Source: Bacteroides sp.
GTDB taxonomy: Bacteria; Bacteroidota; Bacteroidia; Bacteroidales; Muribaculaceae
NCBI GenBank assembly: GCA_023663525.1
Contig: JAMPHF010000003.1
Span: 76,185-140,184 of the forward strand
Direction: 5' to 3'
Length of the DNA stretch: 64,000 bases
Under the pieces are notes generated by a model, which searched no databases, was not told the DNA's origin, and saw only the letters and a program-made list of their open reading frames with translations. This document shows, piece by piece, positions 54,457-62,586 of this stretch. Each line of letters starts with the position of its first letter. Position 1 is the stretch's first letter. The translations under genes and the position numbers were made by a program.

Positions 54457-55596
54457 TTATTCAACACGGCGTGCGCCGTCGGAGATGATCACATCATAGA
54501 TTTTGGGCTTGTGACCGTAGCGTTCGTTGAATTTTTCGGTTACTGTGGCGATGAACGAGTCGTGGACAGCATCCGGCACGAGGTTGATTGTGCATCCGCC
54601 AAATCCTCCACCCATGATACGCGATCCGGTGACTCCACATTCCTTGGCTACTTCATTGAGATAGTCAAGTTCCTCACATGAAACCTCGTAGTCTTTCGAC
54701 AGACCTTCGTGTGTCTCATACATGAGGCGACCCACGGTGTCGATGTCGCCACGGTTCAGTGCATCGCATACGCCGAGCACACGCTCTTTCTCTCCGATCA
54801 CGAATTTCGCACGCATGTAGTCCTCAGCATTGATGTCGCTCTTGATGGCGTTGAGCATTTCCATGTCTGCGTCGCGGAGAGTCTCGATGCCGAGACGTTT
54901 TGCGACACGTTCGCATGACTCGCGACGCTTGTTGTAGGGTGAGTCAACGAGTTCATGTTTCACTACGGAGTCAACGAGCACGAGCTTGTAGCCGTCAATC
55001 TTGAACGGGAAGTATTCGTATTCGAGTGAACGGCAGTCGAGACGGATGAGGCAATCCTTCTTTCCGAACACGGAGGCGAACTGGTCCATGATTCCGCAGT
55101 TGACACCGCAGTAGTTGTGTTCGGTTGACTGACCGATTTTTGCAAGCTCAAATTTGTCGATTGAGTTGCCGTTGAAAAGGTCGTTGAGCGCAAACGCGAA
55201 GCATGATTCAAGGGCGGCAGACGATGAGAGTCCTGCTCCAAGCGGCACGTTTCCGGCAAATACGGCATCGAAGCCTTTCACGATGCCACCACGCTTGATG
55301 ATTTCACGGCATACACCGAATATGTAGCGTGCCCATTGCTCCTTGGGAGCGTCGTCTTCGTTGAGCCCGAAGCTCGCGCTCGCGTCCATGTCAATGGAGT
55401 ATACGTTTACCTTGTCAGTGTCGTTAGGCCGGATTTCAGCCATTATGACCTTGTCGATTGCTCCGGGGAAGACGAAACCACCGTTGTAGTCGGTATGCTC
55501 GCCAATGAGGTTGATGCGACCGGCTGAGCTATACACAGTGCCTTTGCCGCCGAAGTGTGCTTCGAAGGCATCTTCGATTTTTTTCTTTAGTTCCAT
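54457..55596 (-). CDS. galK: Galactokinase
   Basis: 379 residues. GHMP kinase with the galactokinase signature GRINLIGEHTDYNGG near 25-39, the ATP loop PLGAGLSSSAALE near 115-127 and GGGFGGCTINLV near the C-terminus. It phosphorylates galactose to galactose 1-phosphate. It is the third gene of the minus-strand unit galM - nucleotidyltransferase - galK, 32 bases after the middle gene. Confidence 0.95.
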   Translation of the reverse strand: MELKKKIEDAFEAHFGGKGTVYSSAGRINLIGEHTDYNGGFVFPGAIDKVIMAEIRPNDTDKVNVYSIDMDASASFGLNEDDAPKEQWARYIFGVCREIIKRGGIVKGFDAVFAGNVPLGAGLSSSAALESCFAFALNDLFNGNSIDKFELAKIGQSTEHNYCGVNCGIMDQFASVFGKKDCLIRLDCRSLEYEYFPFKIDGYKLVLVDSVVKHELVDSPYNKRRESCERVAKRLGIETLRDADMEMLNAIKSDINAEDYMRAKFVIGEKERVLGVCDALNRGDIDTVGRLMYETHEGLSKDYEVSCEELDYLNEVAKECGVTGSRIMGGGFGGCTINLVPDAVHDSFIATVTEKFNERYGHKPKIYDVIISDGARRVE

Positions 55597-55628
55597 GGTT
55601 TTGTGAGGTATGAATGTAGGGTGTTTGA

Positions 55629-56534
55629 TCAGAACATTTTTTCAGGATATACGCCTTCGGCATGAAGTTGGGCGAATTTCTCGACCACACCGGGACGGTC
55701 AGCCGCGTATGTGACGCCAAACCAGCGTGAATCGGTGTCGAGGACCTTGACGGTAGCCTCGCCTGAATGGATGAGGGTGTCGATGACGAGCGGGATGAAG
55801 AACTCAGCTTTAGGAGTGTTGAGATCTTTGTCGAGGAAATTGCGGAACTCGCGCTCGGAGTAATCGAAATAGTCGGGAGTGAAGCCCCAGAGGTTCATTG
55901 ACACCGGTGTCATCGGGTCAAGAGTCTGCTCAACGCCGTTTTCATCGGTGAACACGATGTCGCCGTTAGGAGCGTATGATATGGCTGTGCGCTCGACAAC
56001 GCCTGTCAGGTTGCCGTCATCACCTTTTGAGCAGACACCGCGAGCCACTGAGCCGTTTTCGGTCATTGTATTGCCTACGCGGAATCCGACCATCGAGTAG
56101 TCTCCCTTGCGGTCGCGGGGACGCATGAGGTCTTCAGCCATTACGCGGAATGCGTCACGACCATAGAAGTCATCTGCGTTGATCACGGCGAATGGCTCTT
56201 TGATCACCTCGCTGCCCATCATTACGGCATGATTTGTGCCCCAGGGTTTGGTGCGGTCTGCCGGGCAGGTGTAGCCTTCGGGAAGTTTGTCGGTCGATTG
56301 GAATACGACTTCCACTGGTATGTGTCCTTCATATTTTGAAAGGATTTTTTCGCGGAAATCCTTCTCGAAGTCTTTGCGGATCACAAAAACTACTTTACCG
56401 AAGCCTGACTGGATGGCATCGTAGATGGAATAGTCCATGATGGTCTGTCCCTGAGGACCTAACGGATCGAGCTGCTTGAGACCGCCATAACGGCTGCCCA
56501 TACCGGCAGCGAGTACGAAAAGTGTTGGTTTCAT
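55629..56534 (-). CDS. Sugar-1-phosphate nucleotidyltransferase-family protein in the gal operon
   Basis: 301 residues. Rossmann-like nucleotidyltransferase: the N-terminal loop LAAGMGSRYGGLKQ (about 8-21) binds the nucleotide triphosphate, AVINADDFYGRDAF (about 107-120) holds the metal-binding Asp, and SMNLWGFTPDYF, a KAEFFIPL helix and WFGVTYAADRPGV follow. The fold resembles GalU/RmlA, but the loop lacks GxGTR. Lying between galM and galK with no galT or galE in the operon, it may convert galactose 1-phosphate to an NDP-sugar; this is inference. It ends 32 bases before galK and starts 86 bases after galM. Confidence 0.82.
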   Translation of the reverse strand: MKPTLFVLAAGMGSRYGGLKQLDPLGPQGQTIMDYSIYDAIQSGFGKVVFVIRKDFEKDFREKILSKYEGHIPVEVVFQSTDKLPEGYTCPADRTKPWGTNHAVMMGSEVIKEPFAVINADDFYGRDAFRVMAEDLMRPRDRKGDYSMVGFRVGNTMTENGSVARGVCSKGDDGNLTGVVERTAISYAPNGDIVFTDENGVEQTLDPMTPVSMNLWGFTPDYFDYSEREFRNFLDKDLNTPKAEFFIPLVIDTLIHSGEATVKVLDTDSRWFGVTYAADRPGVVEKFAQLHAEGVYPEKMF

Positions 56535-56620
56535 CGTTACAATGAATTTGTATGTAAAAATGCAATGTTATTTATGTTGATAGTGACGTTGCCCTCGGAA
56601 GATGTCTGTCCTTGTGGTGT

Positions 56621-57667
56621 CTACTTACAAGTGTTGAATTTGAACACGATTGTCTCGTCATATTTTTCGCCGGGACGGAGGACAGGCGAGGGGAAGCCGG
56701 GTTTGTTTGGCGCATCGGGGAAGCCTTGACACTCTATGGCCACGCCGTCATAGTCATTGTAGCTTCCACCGGAAATGCTCTCTGGACATCCGGCAAGCCA
56801 ATTGCCTGTGTAGACCTGCATACCGGGCTGGGTGGTGGAGATGACAAGTGAGCGTCCGGATTTGTTTGAGCGCAGTTCCGCCACTTCTTTGAGACGACCT
56901 TTTTCGTAATCGTCGATTACCCAGCAGTGGTCATAGCCTTTGCCCACTTTGAGTGGATGGAAGTCGGCGTTTATGTCACGTCCGATTGCCTTGAATGAAG
57001 TGAAGTCCATCGGAGTATCCTTTACGGGGGCAATTTCGCCTGTGGGAATCTGAGTGTCGTCGGTCGGGAGGTAGTTCGATGCACGCAGGAGGAGTTCATG
57101 GTCGAGCACAGAGCCTGAGTTTTCACCGTCAAGGTTGAAATATGCATGGTTGGTGAGGTTTACGACCGTCGCTGCATCGCTCTCGGCAGTGATGTGGAGA
57201 GTCAGTTTGTCATCATCGCTCCACGTATATTCGGCTTTGACGGATAGGTTTCCGGGGTAGCCTTCCTCGCCATCGGCAGAACGGTAGGTGAAAGTCACGC
57301 GGTTGCCGTCGGCGTTGCTGTCCCAGATACGGTTCATGAATCCTGTCGGACCGCCGTGAAGGGCATTGGAGCCATTGTTGATTGCGAGCGTGTACTCCTT
57401 GCCATCGAGTGTGAACTTGCCGAGGGCTATTCTGTTGGCGAAACGCCCCGGGATTTTGCCTGCACAAGGCCCGTCAGCAAGATATGAGACCGGATTTTTA
57501 TAGCCAAGTGCGATATCAGCTATCCGACCGTTGCAGTCCGGGACGCGGACGGCCACGATTCCGGCACCGAGACTTGACAATGTCACAGAGGAGCCTGAGT
57601 GGTTGGTCAGTGTATAGAGCTTGATCTCTCCAGCCGGAGAAGTGATTGTTTCAGTTTGTATTTTCAT
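56621..57667 (-). CDS. galM: Aldose 1-epimerase (galactose mutarotase)
   Basis: 348 residues, the normal GalM size. Motifs: NRIALGKFTLDGKEY near 84-98, NNGSNALHGGPTGFMNRIWD with the catalytic His, VVNLTNHAYFNLDG (second His), HCWVIDDYEKG, and VAIECQGFPDAPN with the catalytic Glu near 315. It equilibrates beta- and alpha-galactose for GalK. No signal peptide, so cytoplasmic. First gene of the gal unit, with a good promoter upstream. Confidence 0.94.
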   Translation of the reverse strand: MKIQTETITSPAGEIKLYTLTNHSGSSVTLSSLGAGIVAVRVPDCNGRIADIALGYKNPVSYLADGPCAGKIPGRFANRIALGKFTLDGKEYTLAINNGSNALHGGPTGFMNRIWDSNADGNRVTFTYRSADGEEGYPGNLSVKAEYTWSDDDKLTLHITAESDAATVVNLTNHAYFNLDGENSGSVLDHELLLRASNYLPTDDTQIPTGEIAPVKDTPMDFTSFKAIGRDINADFHPLKVGKGYDHCWVIDDYEKGRLKEVAELRSNKSGRSLVISTTQPGMQVYTGNWLAGCPESISGGSYNDYDGVAIECQGFPDAPNKPGFPSPVLRPGEKYDETIVFKFNTCK

Positions 57668-57783
57668 GATTTTAGTTTGAATTTTTTAATTTATGAATTT
57701 ATGTGGGGACTGTCAGTCCTGTCCCTATGGGGATAGGGCAAAACACAGCACCTACGGGAGATTGCGATTACCATTAGTTTTTG

Positions 57784-57814
57784 CAAATGTAATCATTGTT
57801 TGCCGATTGTCCAA
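57784..57814 (-). promoter_or_regulatory. galM: -33/-7 promoter of the gal operon
   Basis: Plus-strand CAAATGTA (57784-57791) reads TACATTTG on the minus strand, and CAA at 57812-57814 supplies the TTG box at a 20-base spacing. Confidence 0.7.
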
Positions 57815-57876
57815 CGCATTAATTTGCAAAATTTTTTAAATTGGTTGAATTGTTACCCAAATTGACTAAAATTTGC

Positions 57877-57884
57877 TAAATTTG
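57877..57884 (+). promoter_or_regulatory. -7 element facing the GH28 gene
   Basis: TAAATTTG followed by C. If used, the GH28 leader would be about 260 bases long and include the whole MITE-like element. Confidence 0.5.
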
Positions 57885-57967
57885 CACTTGGTAATGTCTG
57901 CAGTGCGGATGGATACAATGGTCCTGCACGGGTGACAAACCTTCGTTGCGACTGTATATTGTTCTAA

Positions 57968-58130
57968 GAGTATGTTTACTTTTAACTTTATGAAATCTTT
58001 AGATAGCCTTTTCGGTCTGTTTATAGCTTTCGTTCAGTCATTATGGGTCCCCATAATTCCATCACTCAATCAAAAAACATACTCGAAAAATCTATCTAAA
58101 TTTTAACATAAGTCAAAAGTAAACATACTC
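57968..58130. mobile_element. MITE-like inverted-repeat element
   Basis: 163 bases whose ends are inverted repeats. The outer 16 bases GAGTATGTTTACTTTT are identical in both arms, and weaker similarity (including TTAGATAG) extends to about 50 bases. TAA at 57965-57967 and 58131-58133 could be a 3-bp target duplication. There is no coding capacity. It lies in the probable leader of the GH28 gene. Type of parent transposon unknown. Confidence 0.6.
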
Positions 58131-58146
58131 TAAGTCCAATCATTTT

Positions 58147-59466
58147 ATGAATCTAAAGTCTAAGTTTCTTGCAACATTTTTGATTTGTTCGGCTTTTGCA
58201 TCCGTTTCACATGCCGAATTCAAGAATTTTCCGGATGGAAGCGTGGTCGATCCATGGTTCAATGACGCAAAAATTCCTGACGTTGATAAGTTAGGAAAAA
58301 AATACGTTATAACTGATCATGGTGTCGGGCGCGACAGCACTGTGATCCAGACAGCCGCCATACAGGCAGTCATCGACAAGGCTGCTTCGGAGGGTGGGGG
58401 AGTCATCGTCGTTCCGCAGGGCACATTTCTCAGCGGGTCGCTTTTCTTTAAGCCCGGGACTCATCTCCATATTCTGAAGGATGGGAAACTCAAAGGCAGC
58501 GATGCCATAACCAACTACGAAATCATCAAGACGAGGCTCGAAGGTCAGACGATTGACTATTTCGCTGCTTTGGTCAATGCCGATGGGTGTGACGGTTTCA
58601 CCATCTCGGGTGAAGGAACGATTGACGGCAACGGTCACCGTTTTTATGATGAGTTCTGGCTCCGCCGAAAGGTGAACCGTAAGTGTACGAATCTTGAGGC
58701 TCTGCGTCCGCGCATGGCTTATATCTCGAATTCAAAGAATGTGACGGTAAGCGGCATCCACATGGTCAATTCCGGATTCTGGACAAACCATCTTTACAAT
58801 TGCGAGCGTGTCAAATATCTTGGCGTGACGATTCTTGCACCTACCGACGGCTATCCCAAAGGACCGAGCACGGATGCGATTGACCTTGATGTCTGCAACG
58901 ATGTCCTCGTCAGCAATTGCTACATGAACGTCAATGACGATGGTGTGTGTCTGAAAGGTGGAAAGGGCACATACGTTGACACAATCGCCGGCAACGGCCC
59001 GGTGTGTCGGGTCATCATTGACCGCTGCACATTCGGCAAGACGAATGCCGGTGTGACATTTGGCAGTGAGGCATGGAATTGCTCAAATGTCATATTGAAG
59101 GATTGTAAATTCAACGACACATACCATGTCCTTCTGTTCAAGATGCGTCCCGACACTCCGCAGCAGTATCGCAATGTCCTGATTGACGGCGCGACGGGTA
59201 GGGTCCGCAATGCTGTCGAAGTGCAGACATGGACTCAGTTCTTCAATAAGGTGGAGAGAGACCCGATGCCTGCCTCGTGTGTTGATAACGTGACGTTCCG
59301 CAACGGAAAACTTGAATGTACACGTGATTTCTACAAGGACAAAAAGACCGATGACTATACGCTCACGAATTTCACGTTTGAGGACATTGAGGCCATTGAT
59401 CCATCGAAATCTTTCGACACAAGTAATATCGAGAACTGCATAATCGAAAATGTCACAGTGAAGTAA
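58147..59466 (+). CDS. GH28 glycoside hydrolase (polygalacturonase/rhamnogalacturonase type), secreted
   Basis: 439 residues. Signal peptide 1-23 (LATFLICSAFASVSHA). A right-handed beta-helix follows, with the GH28 active-site pattern STDAIDLD near 240, NVNDDGVCLKGG near 257-268 and AGVTFGSE near 299. The family has NTD, DD, GHG and RIK; here the third motif is TFGSE and the fourth is FKMRP, common in family members acting on rhamnogalacturonan-like or unusual pectin links. It would cut pectin in the periplasm or at the surface. It fits the rhamnose and acetylesterase genes at 16-19 kb. Confidence 0.88.
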   Translation: MNLKSKFLATFLICSAFASVSHAEFKNFPDGSVVDPWFNDAKIPDVDKLGKKYVITDHGVGRDSTVIQTAAIQAVIDKAASEGGGVIVVPQGTFLSGSLFFKPGTHLHILKDGKLKGSDAITNYEIIKTRLEGQTIDYFAALVNADGCDGFTISGEGTIDGNGHRFYDEFWLRRKVNRKCTNLEALRPRMAYISNSKNVTVSGIHMVNSGFWTNHLYNCERVKYLGVTILAPTDGYPKGPSTDAIDLDVCNDVLVSNCYMNVNDDGVCLKGGKGTYVDTIAGNGPVCRVIIDRCTFGKTNAGVTFGSEAWNCSNVILKDCKFNDTYHVLLFKMRPDTPQQYRNVLIDGATGRVRNAVEVQTWTQFFNKVERDPMPASCVDNVTFRNGKLECTRDFYKDKKTDDYTLTNFTFEDIEAIDPSKSFDTSNIENCIIENVTVK

Positions 59467-59503
59467 GAGAAAAACTGCGACAAACTTTTCAATTGTCTTG
59501 TCG

Positions 59504-59547
59504 GCTATCCCGTGTAATCCGTGCAAATGGAGATTACATGGGATAGC
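59504..59547. terminator. Hairpin after the GH28 gene
   Basis: 16-bp stem gctatcccgtgtaatc (59504-59519) with 59532-59547, one G-T pair, 12-base loop. No T-run. It lies between the converging GH28 and small ORF. Confidence 0.55.
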
Positions 59548-59571
59548 TGTCGTAATGGAGGCGCGGAATAT

Positions 59572-59784
59572 TCAACTGATTGCGGCCTGTCGAGATGAAT
59601 CGCGTGTGACATAGTATCGGATGACAGCATAGATTATGTTTTGTCTTGGCGTCAGTGTGGACGACGGGTTCTCACCGAGTATGAATTCCATACTGAGTGC
59701 ATTTGTGATTGGAGTGCGGTCCAAGGGTTGGAGAGAATTGATGGTGTCAATTACTCTTGGGCTGATGATGAGAGAAGTTTTCAT
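59572..59784 (-). CDS. Small conserved-looking hypothetical protein
   Basis: 70 residues from ATG 59784. It reads MKTSLIISPRVIDTINSL near the start, LDRTPITNALSMEFILG in the middle and TPRQNIIYAVIRYYVTRD near the end, with regular helical spacing. I recall similar short proteins in Bacteroides genomes but cannot confirm. A TTG 22 codons upstream could extend it. A -7 motif on the minus strand at 59848-59855 supports expression. Function unknown. Confidence 0.5.
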   Translation of the reverse strand: MKTSLIISPRVIDTINSLQPLDRTPITNALSMEFILGENPSSTLTPRQNIIYAVIRYYVTRDSSRQAAIS

Positions 59785-59847
59785 GATTGATGAGGGTGTT
59801 TTTAATATCGTGTGTGATTTGGGAATGGTTGCGATGATTTCTCGATG

Positions 59848-59855
59848 CAAAGATA
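59848..59855 (-). promoter_or_regulatory. -7 element for the small hypothetical gene
   Basis: CAAAGATA reads TATCTTTG on the minus strand, about 64 bases before ATG 59784. Confidence 0.45.
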
Positions 59856-59985
59856 GATGGGTGTATGGGCAACTATACTACACAGTTTGGTTAAAATATA
59901 TTAAACGAAAGTTATGTGAGCAGACAATAAAACATCATATCGTTACGTTTATAATGAGTATCCGACTACTACCAAATCGAAAAAT

Positions 59986-60612
59986 ATGCAACAAGAATTT
60001 GCCTCGAAACTTCTTGAGGGAGCTGTGACCGAGTTGTCGCGGCTTCCAGGAATTGGACGTAAGACTGCCTTGAGACTTGCGTTGCATATACTGCGCATGG
60101 ATGCGGAGGTCGGTGTCGCGTTAGGCAATTCTATAATCAATATGCGTCAGGGCATACGTTATTGCTCCGTATGCCATAATATTTCCGAGACGGAGATTTG
60201 TCCGATATGTGCTGATTCCAGACGTGACCGCTCGACGGTGTGTGTGGTCGAGAGTGTGAAGGACGTGATGAGTTTTGAGAATACGGGGCAATACGCAGGT
60301 CTGTATCATGTGCTTGGCGGTGTCATCTCACCGATGGATGGTGTCGGACCCGACCAACTCGCCATAGATTCGTTGGTCGAGCGTGTGGCAGCCGGTGGGG
60401 TGCGTGAGGTTATTCTCGCGCTGAGTGCGACAATGGAAGGTGAGACAACGAATTTATACTTGTTTCGTCGTCTGGCTGAATTTAAGGATGTACGCATAAC
60501 GCAGCTTGCCCGTGGTGTGTCGGTCGGGAATGAGATCGAGTATACTGACGAGGTGACGCTTGGGCGTTCGCTTCTGAACAGAACGCTGTTCACAGACTCC
60601 ATCCACCGTTGA
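59986..60612 (+). CDS. recR: Recombination protein RecR
   Basis: 208 residues. Helix-hairpin-helix [17 protein letters not shown] (about 20-36), a four-cysteine zinc finger [16 protein letters not shown] (about 59-74), then a Toprim domain with [15 protein letters not shown] and [14 protein letters not shown]. It loads RecA with RecO at gapped DNA. Stand-alone. Confidence 0.96.
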   Translation: MQQEFASKLLEGAVTELSRLPGIGRKTALRLALHILRMDAEVGVALGNSIINMRQGIRYCSVCHNISETEICPICADSRRDRSTVCVVESVKDVMSFENTGQYAGLYHVLGGVISPMDGVGPDQLAIDSLVERVAAGGVREVILALSATMEGETTNLYLFRRLAEFKDVRITQLARGVSVGNEIEYTDEVTLGRSLLNRTLFTDSIHR

Positions 60613-60669
60613 CATAAACGATTGGCAAGTGGTGGTGATGACGGCTGCAGTGTGGCTGTCGGAATGACA

Positions 60670-61515
60670 TTACTGATTTTGCAGGATTTCAAATGCCGCT
60701 GACCGTCCATAGGTGATTCTGTCAGGGTAATGGACATCGCTGTTGACTGCGAGCGGAACTCCGGCGGATTGAAGCCGCTTGATTACGTGGGCAGATGGAA
60801 AGAGACGGGGAACGTATGTTTTGACTTCAGTTTCAGTTGCGCCTACGGGGGGATTCCACGCCTTTGTATTGATTTCGACCACAATGCCACTGCTTATGAT
60901 TGCATCAATGACATTGTCGAGATGTGACATGTACCATCCCTCACATTCAATTCCCGGACAAAAATGGGAGGCATTGAAACCGATTTTGTCAAAATGACCT
61001 ATCATGTCAAAACCTCCGGCTTCAATCATGTCAAGCGTATGAGCGTAGAATGTGTTGACCACGTAGCGGATGTCATCGTGGAAATACTTGTGCATTTTCT
61101 CGATGAAGCTTGTCGGGCTTCCATCGACATCAATCAGTTGCCCATCGTCAGGCGTAGGGATGAAATGGATGGAACTCAGTTTGTAGTCAAGAGGAATGGA
61201 TGCGAAATAATTGTTGCTTGTGCCCCATGTCTCGCCGAGATAATCTATCTCCATTGACATGTAGAGATTGATTCTCCCGGCATACAGCTCCTTGAGACGA
61301 TTGAATTCGGCAATGTAGTCGCCGACCTCGGTCATGGACATGTTGCATGGCGATTCAATCGGTATCGGAGAATGAGGAGTGAAGCCGAGATGTTTCATCC
61401 CGGCTTCAAGAGCTGCCTCGACAAAACATGCCATTTCGGCACGTCCGTCGCAGAATTGCGTGTGAGAGTGTAGATTGTAGTCTCTTGTAGAGGCGATTAT
61501 ATCTCTTATGTTCAC
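60670..61515 (-). CDS. PHP-family phosphatase, histidinol-phosphatase-like
   Basis: 281 residues, the size of HisK-type histidinol-phosphate phosphatases. Metal-binding motifs of the PHP fold: NLHSHTQFCDG (about 15-25), LGFTPHSPIP, MEIDYLGE, SIHFIP, GHFDKIG and NSDVHYPD. It hydrolyses phosphate esters with three metal ions. Whether it is the histidine-pathway enzyme or a general PHP phosphatase is open; no his genes are near. It is 33 bases after floA on the same strand. Confidence 0.85.
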   Translation of the reverse strand: MNIRDIIASTRDYNLHSHTQFCDGRAEMACFVEAALEAGMKHLGFTPHSPIPIESPCNMSMTEVGDYIAEFNRLKELYAGRINLYMSMEIDYLGETWGTSNNYFASIPLDYKLSSIHFIPTPDDGQLIDVDGSPTSFIEKMHKYFHDDIRYVVNTFYAHTLDMIEAGGFDMIGHFDKIGFNASHFCPGIECEGWYMSHLDNVIDAIISSGIVVEINTKAWNPPVGATETEVKTYVPRLFPSAHVIKRLQSAGVPLAVNSDVHYPDRITYGRSAAFEILQNQ

Positions 61516-61548
61516 TTTTTGTTATAAATCTTCTTGGTTAACAACCTC

Positions 61549-62520
61549 TTATTTTGTCGAGGCCGGGGGATTGGCGATGTTTTGCCTCATGTTGGTATCG
61601 GATTCGATATTCTTCATGCGGTAATAGTCCATTATGCCGAGATTGCCCGACAGGAATGCCTGAGCCATTGCGCGGGGAAGTTCAGCTTCAGCTTCAATCA
61701 CCTTGGCACGTGCTTCCTGAGCCTTAGCCCTCATTTCCTGTTCGAGAGCGATCGCCATGGCTCTGCGCTCCTCGGCTTTGGCCTGGGCAATGTTTTTGTC
61801 GGCCTGGGCCTGGTCAATCTGGAGAGCTGCACCAATGTTTTTGCCTATATCAATGTCGGCAATATCAATTGAGAGAATCTCGAATGCTGTTCCCGAGTCG
61901 AGCCCCTTGCGCAACACGAGTTTTGAGATGTTGTCGGGATTCTCAAGCACCTGCTTGTGGCTTTCGGACGATCCGATTGACGAGACGATGCCTTCACCGA
62001 CACGGGCAAGCACGGTGTCCTCTCCAGCACCGCCGACAAGCTGACGGATGTTGGCACGGACGGTGACACGCGCGATAGCGATGAGCTGAATACCATCTTT
62101 CGCAACGGCCGTTACGTGGGGAGTCTCTATGACTTTGGGATTTACAGACATCTGCACGGCCTGAAACACGTCGCGGCCTGCCAAGTCAATTGCCGTTGCC
62201 ATTTTGAAGCCCAGGTCAATATTGGCTTTTGAAGCGGAGACGAGAGCATGGACAACTTTTTCAACGTTTCCTCCGGCAAGGTAGTGGGCTTCGAGGTCAT
62301 CGCGGGTGACATCGTTAAGACCTGCCTTGTGAGCCTCGATGAGTGCTCTGACGATTATGGAGGCCGGAACTTTACGGATGCGCATCAGAAAGAGTTGCAT
62401 CAGCGAGATTTTCACTCCGCTTACCCGTGCTGAGATCCACAGGAAGAAAGGCACGTAGTAGAAGAAAATGCAGATAATGATTACAACTGCAACCAGAATC
62501 AGGATGAGAGTTATTTCCAT
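61549..62520 (-). CDS. floA: Flotillin-like membrane scaffold protein
   Basis: 323 residues, the FloA (YqfA) size. One N-terminal membrane-inserted hydrophobic segment (about 2-30), the SPFH-type core with [19 protein letters not shown] and [20 protein letters not shown], and a coiled-coil region rich in Ala, Glu and Lys (about 225-285). It organises membrane microdomains. The partner NfeD-type gene usually found beside floA is not seen here. It lies between the PHP phosphatase gene and the TPR/PD40 gene in a minus-strand unit. Confidence 0.93.
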   Translation of the reverse strand: MEITLILILVAVVIIICIFFYYVPFFLWISARVSGVKISLMQLFLMRIRKVPASIIVRALIEAHKAGLNDVTRDDLEAHYLAGGNVEKVVHALVSASKANIDLGFKMATAIDLAGRDVFQAVQMSVNPKVIETPHVTAVAKDGIQLIAIARVTVRANIRQLVGGAGEDTVLARVGEGIVSSIGSSESHKQVLENPDNISKLVLRKGLDSGTAFEILSIDIADIDIGKNIGAALQIDQAQADKNIAQAKAEERRAMAIALEQEMRAKAQEARAKVIEAEAELPRAMAQAFLSGNLGIMDYYRMKNIESDTNMRQNIANPPASTK

Positions 62521-62586
62521 AATTGATTTATGAGGGTGTTAGAAAGCATTGATGAATGATTACTGCTTGTGGGGATTAGCGGGCTG

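Larger units (their letters stand above)
57668..57964. other. Intergenic region upstream of galM and of the GH28 gene
   Basis: About 300 bases with no gene. It holds the outward promoter for galM and a -7-like motif (TAAATTTG at 57877-57884) facing the GH28 gene, and ends at the MITE-like element. A small stem around tgtccctatggggataggg lies at 57719-57740. Confidence 0.55.

Noticed and set aside
59636..60028. A 130-codon plus-strand ORF before recR
   Set aside because: It overlaps the minus-strand small gene and the recR start; its composition is irregular.
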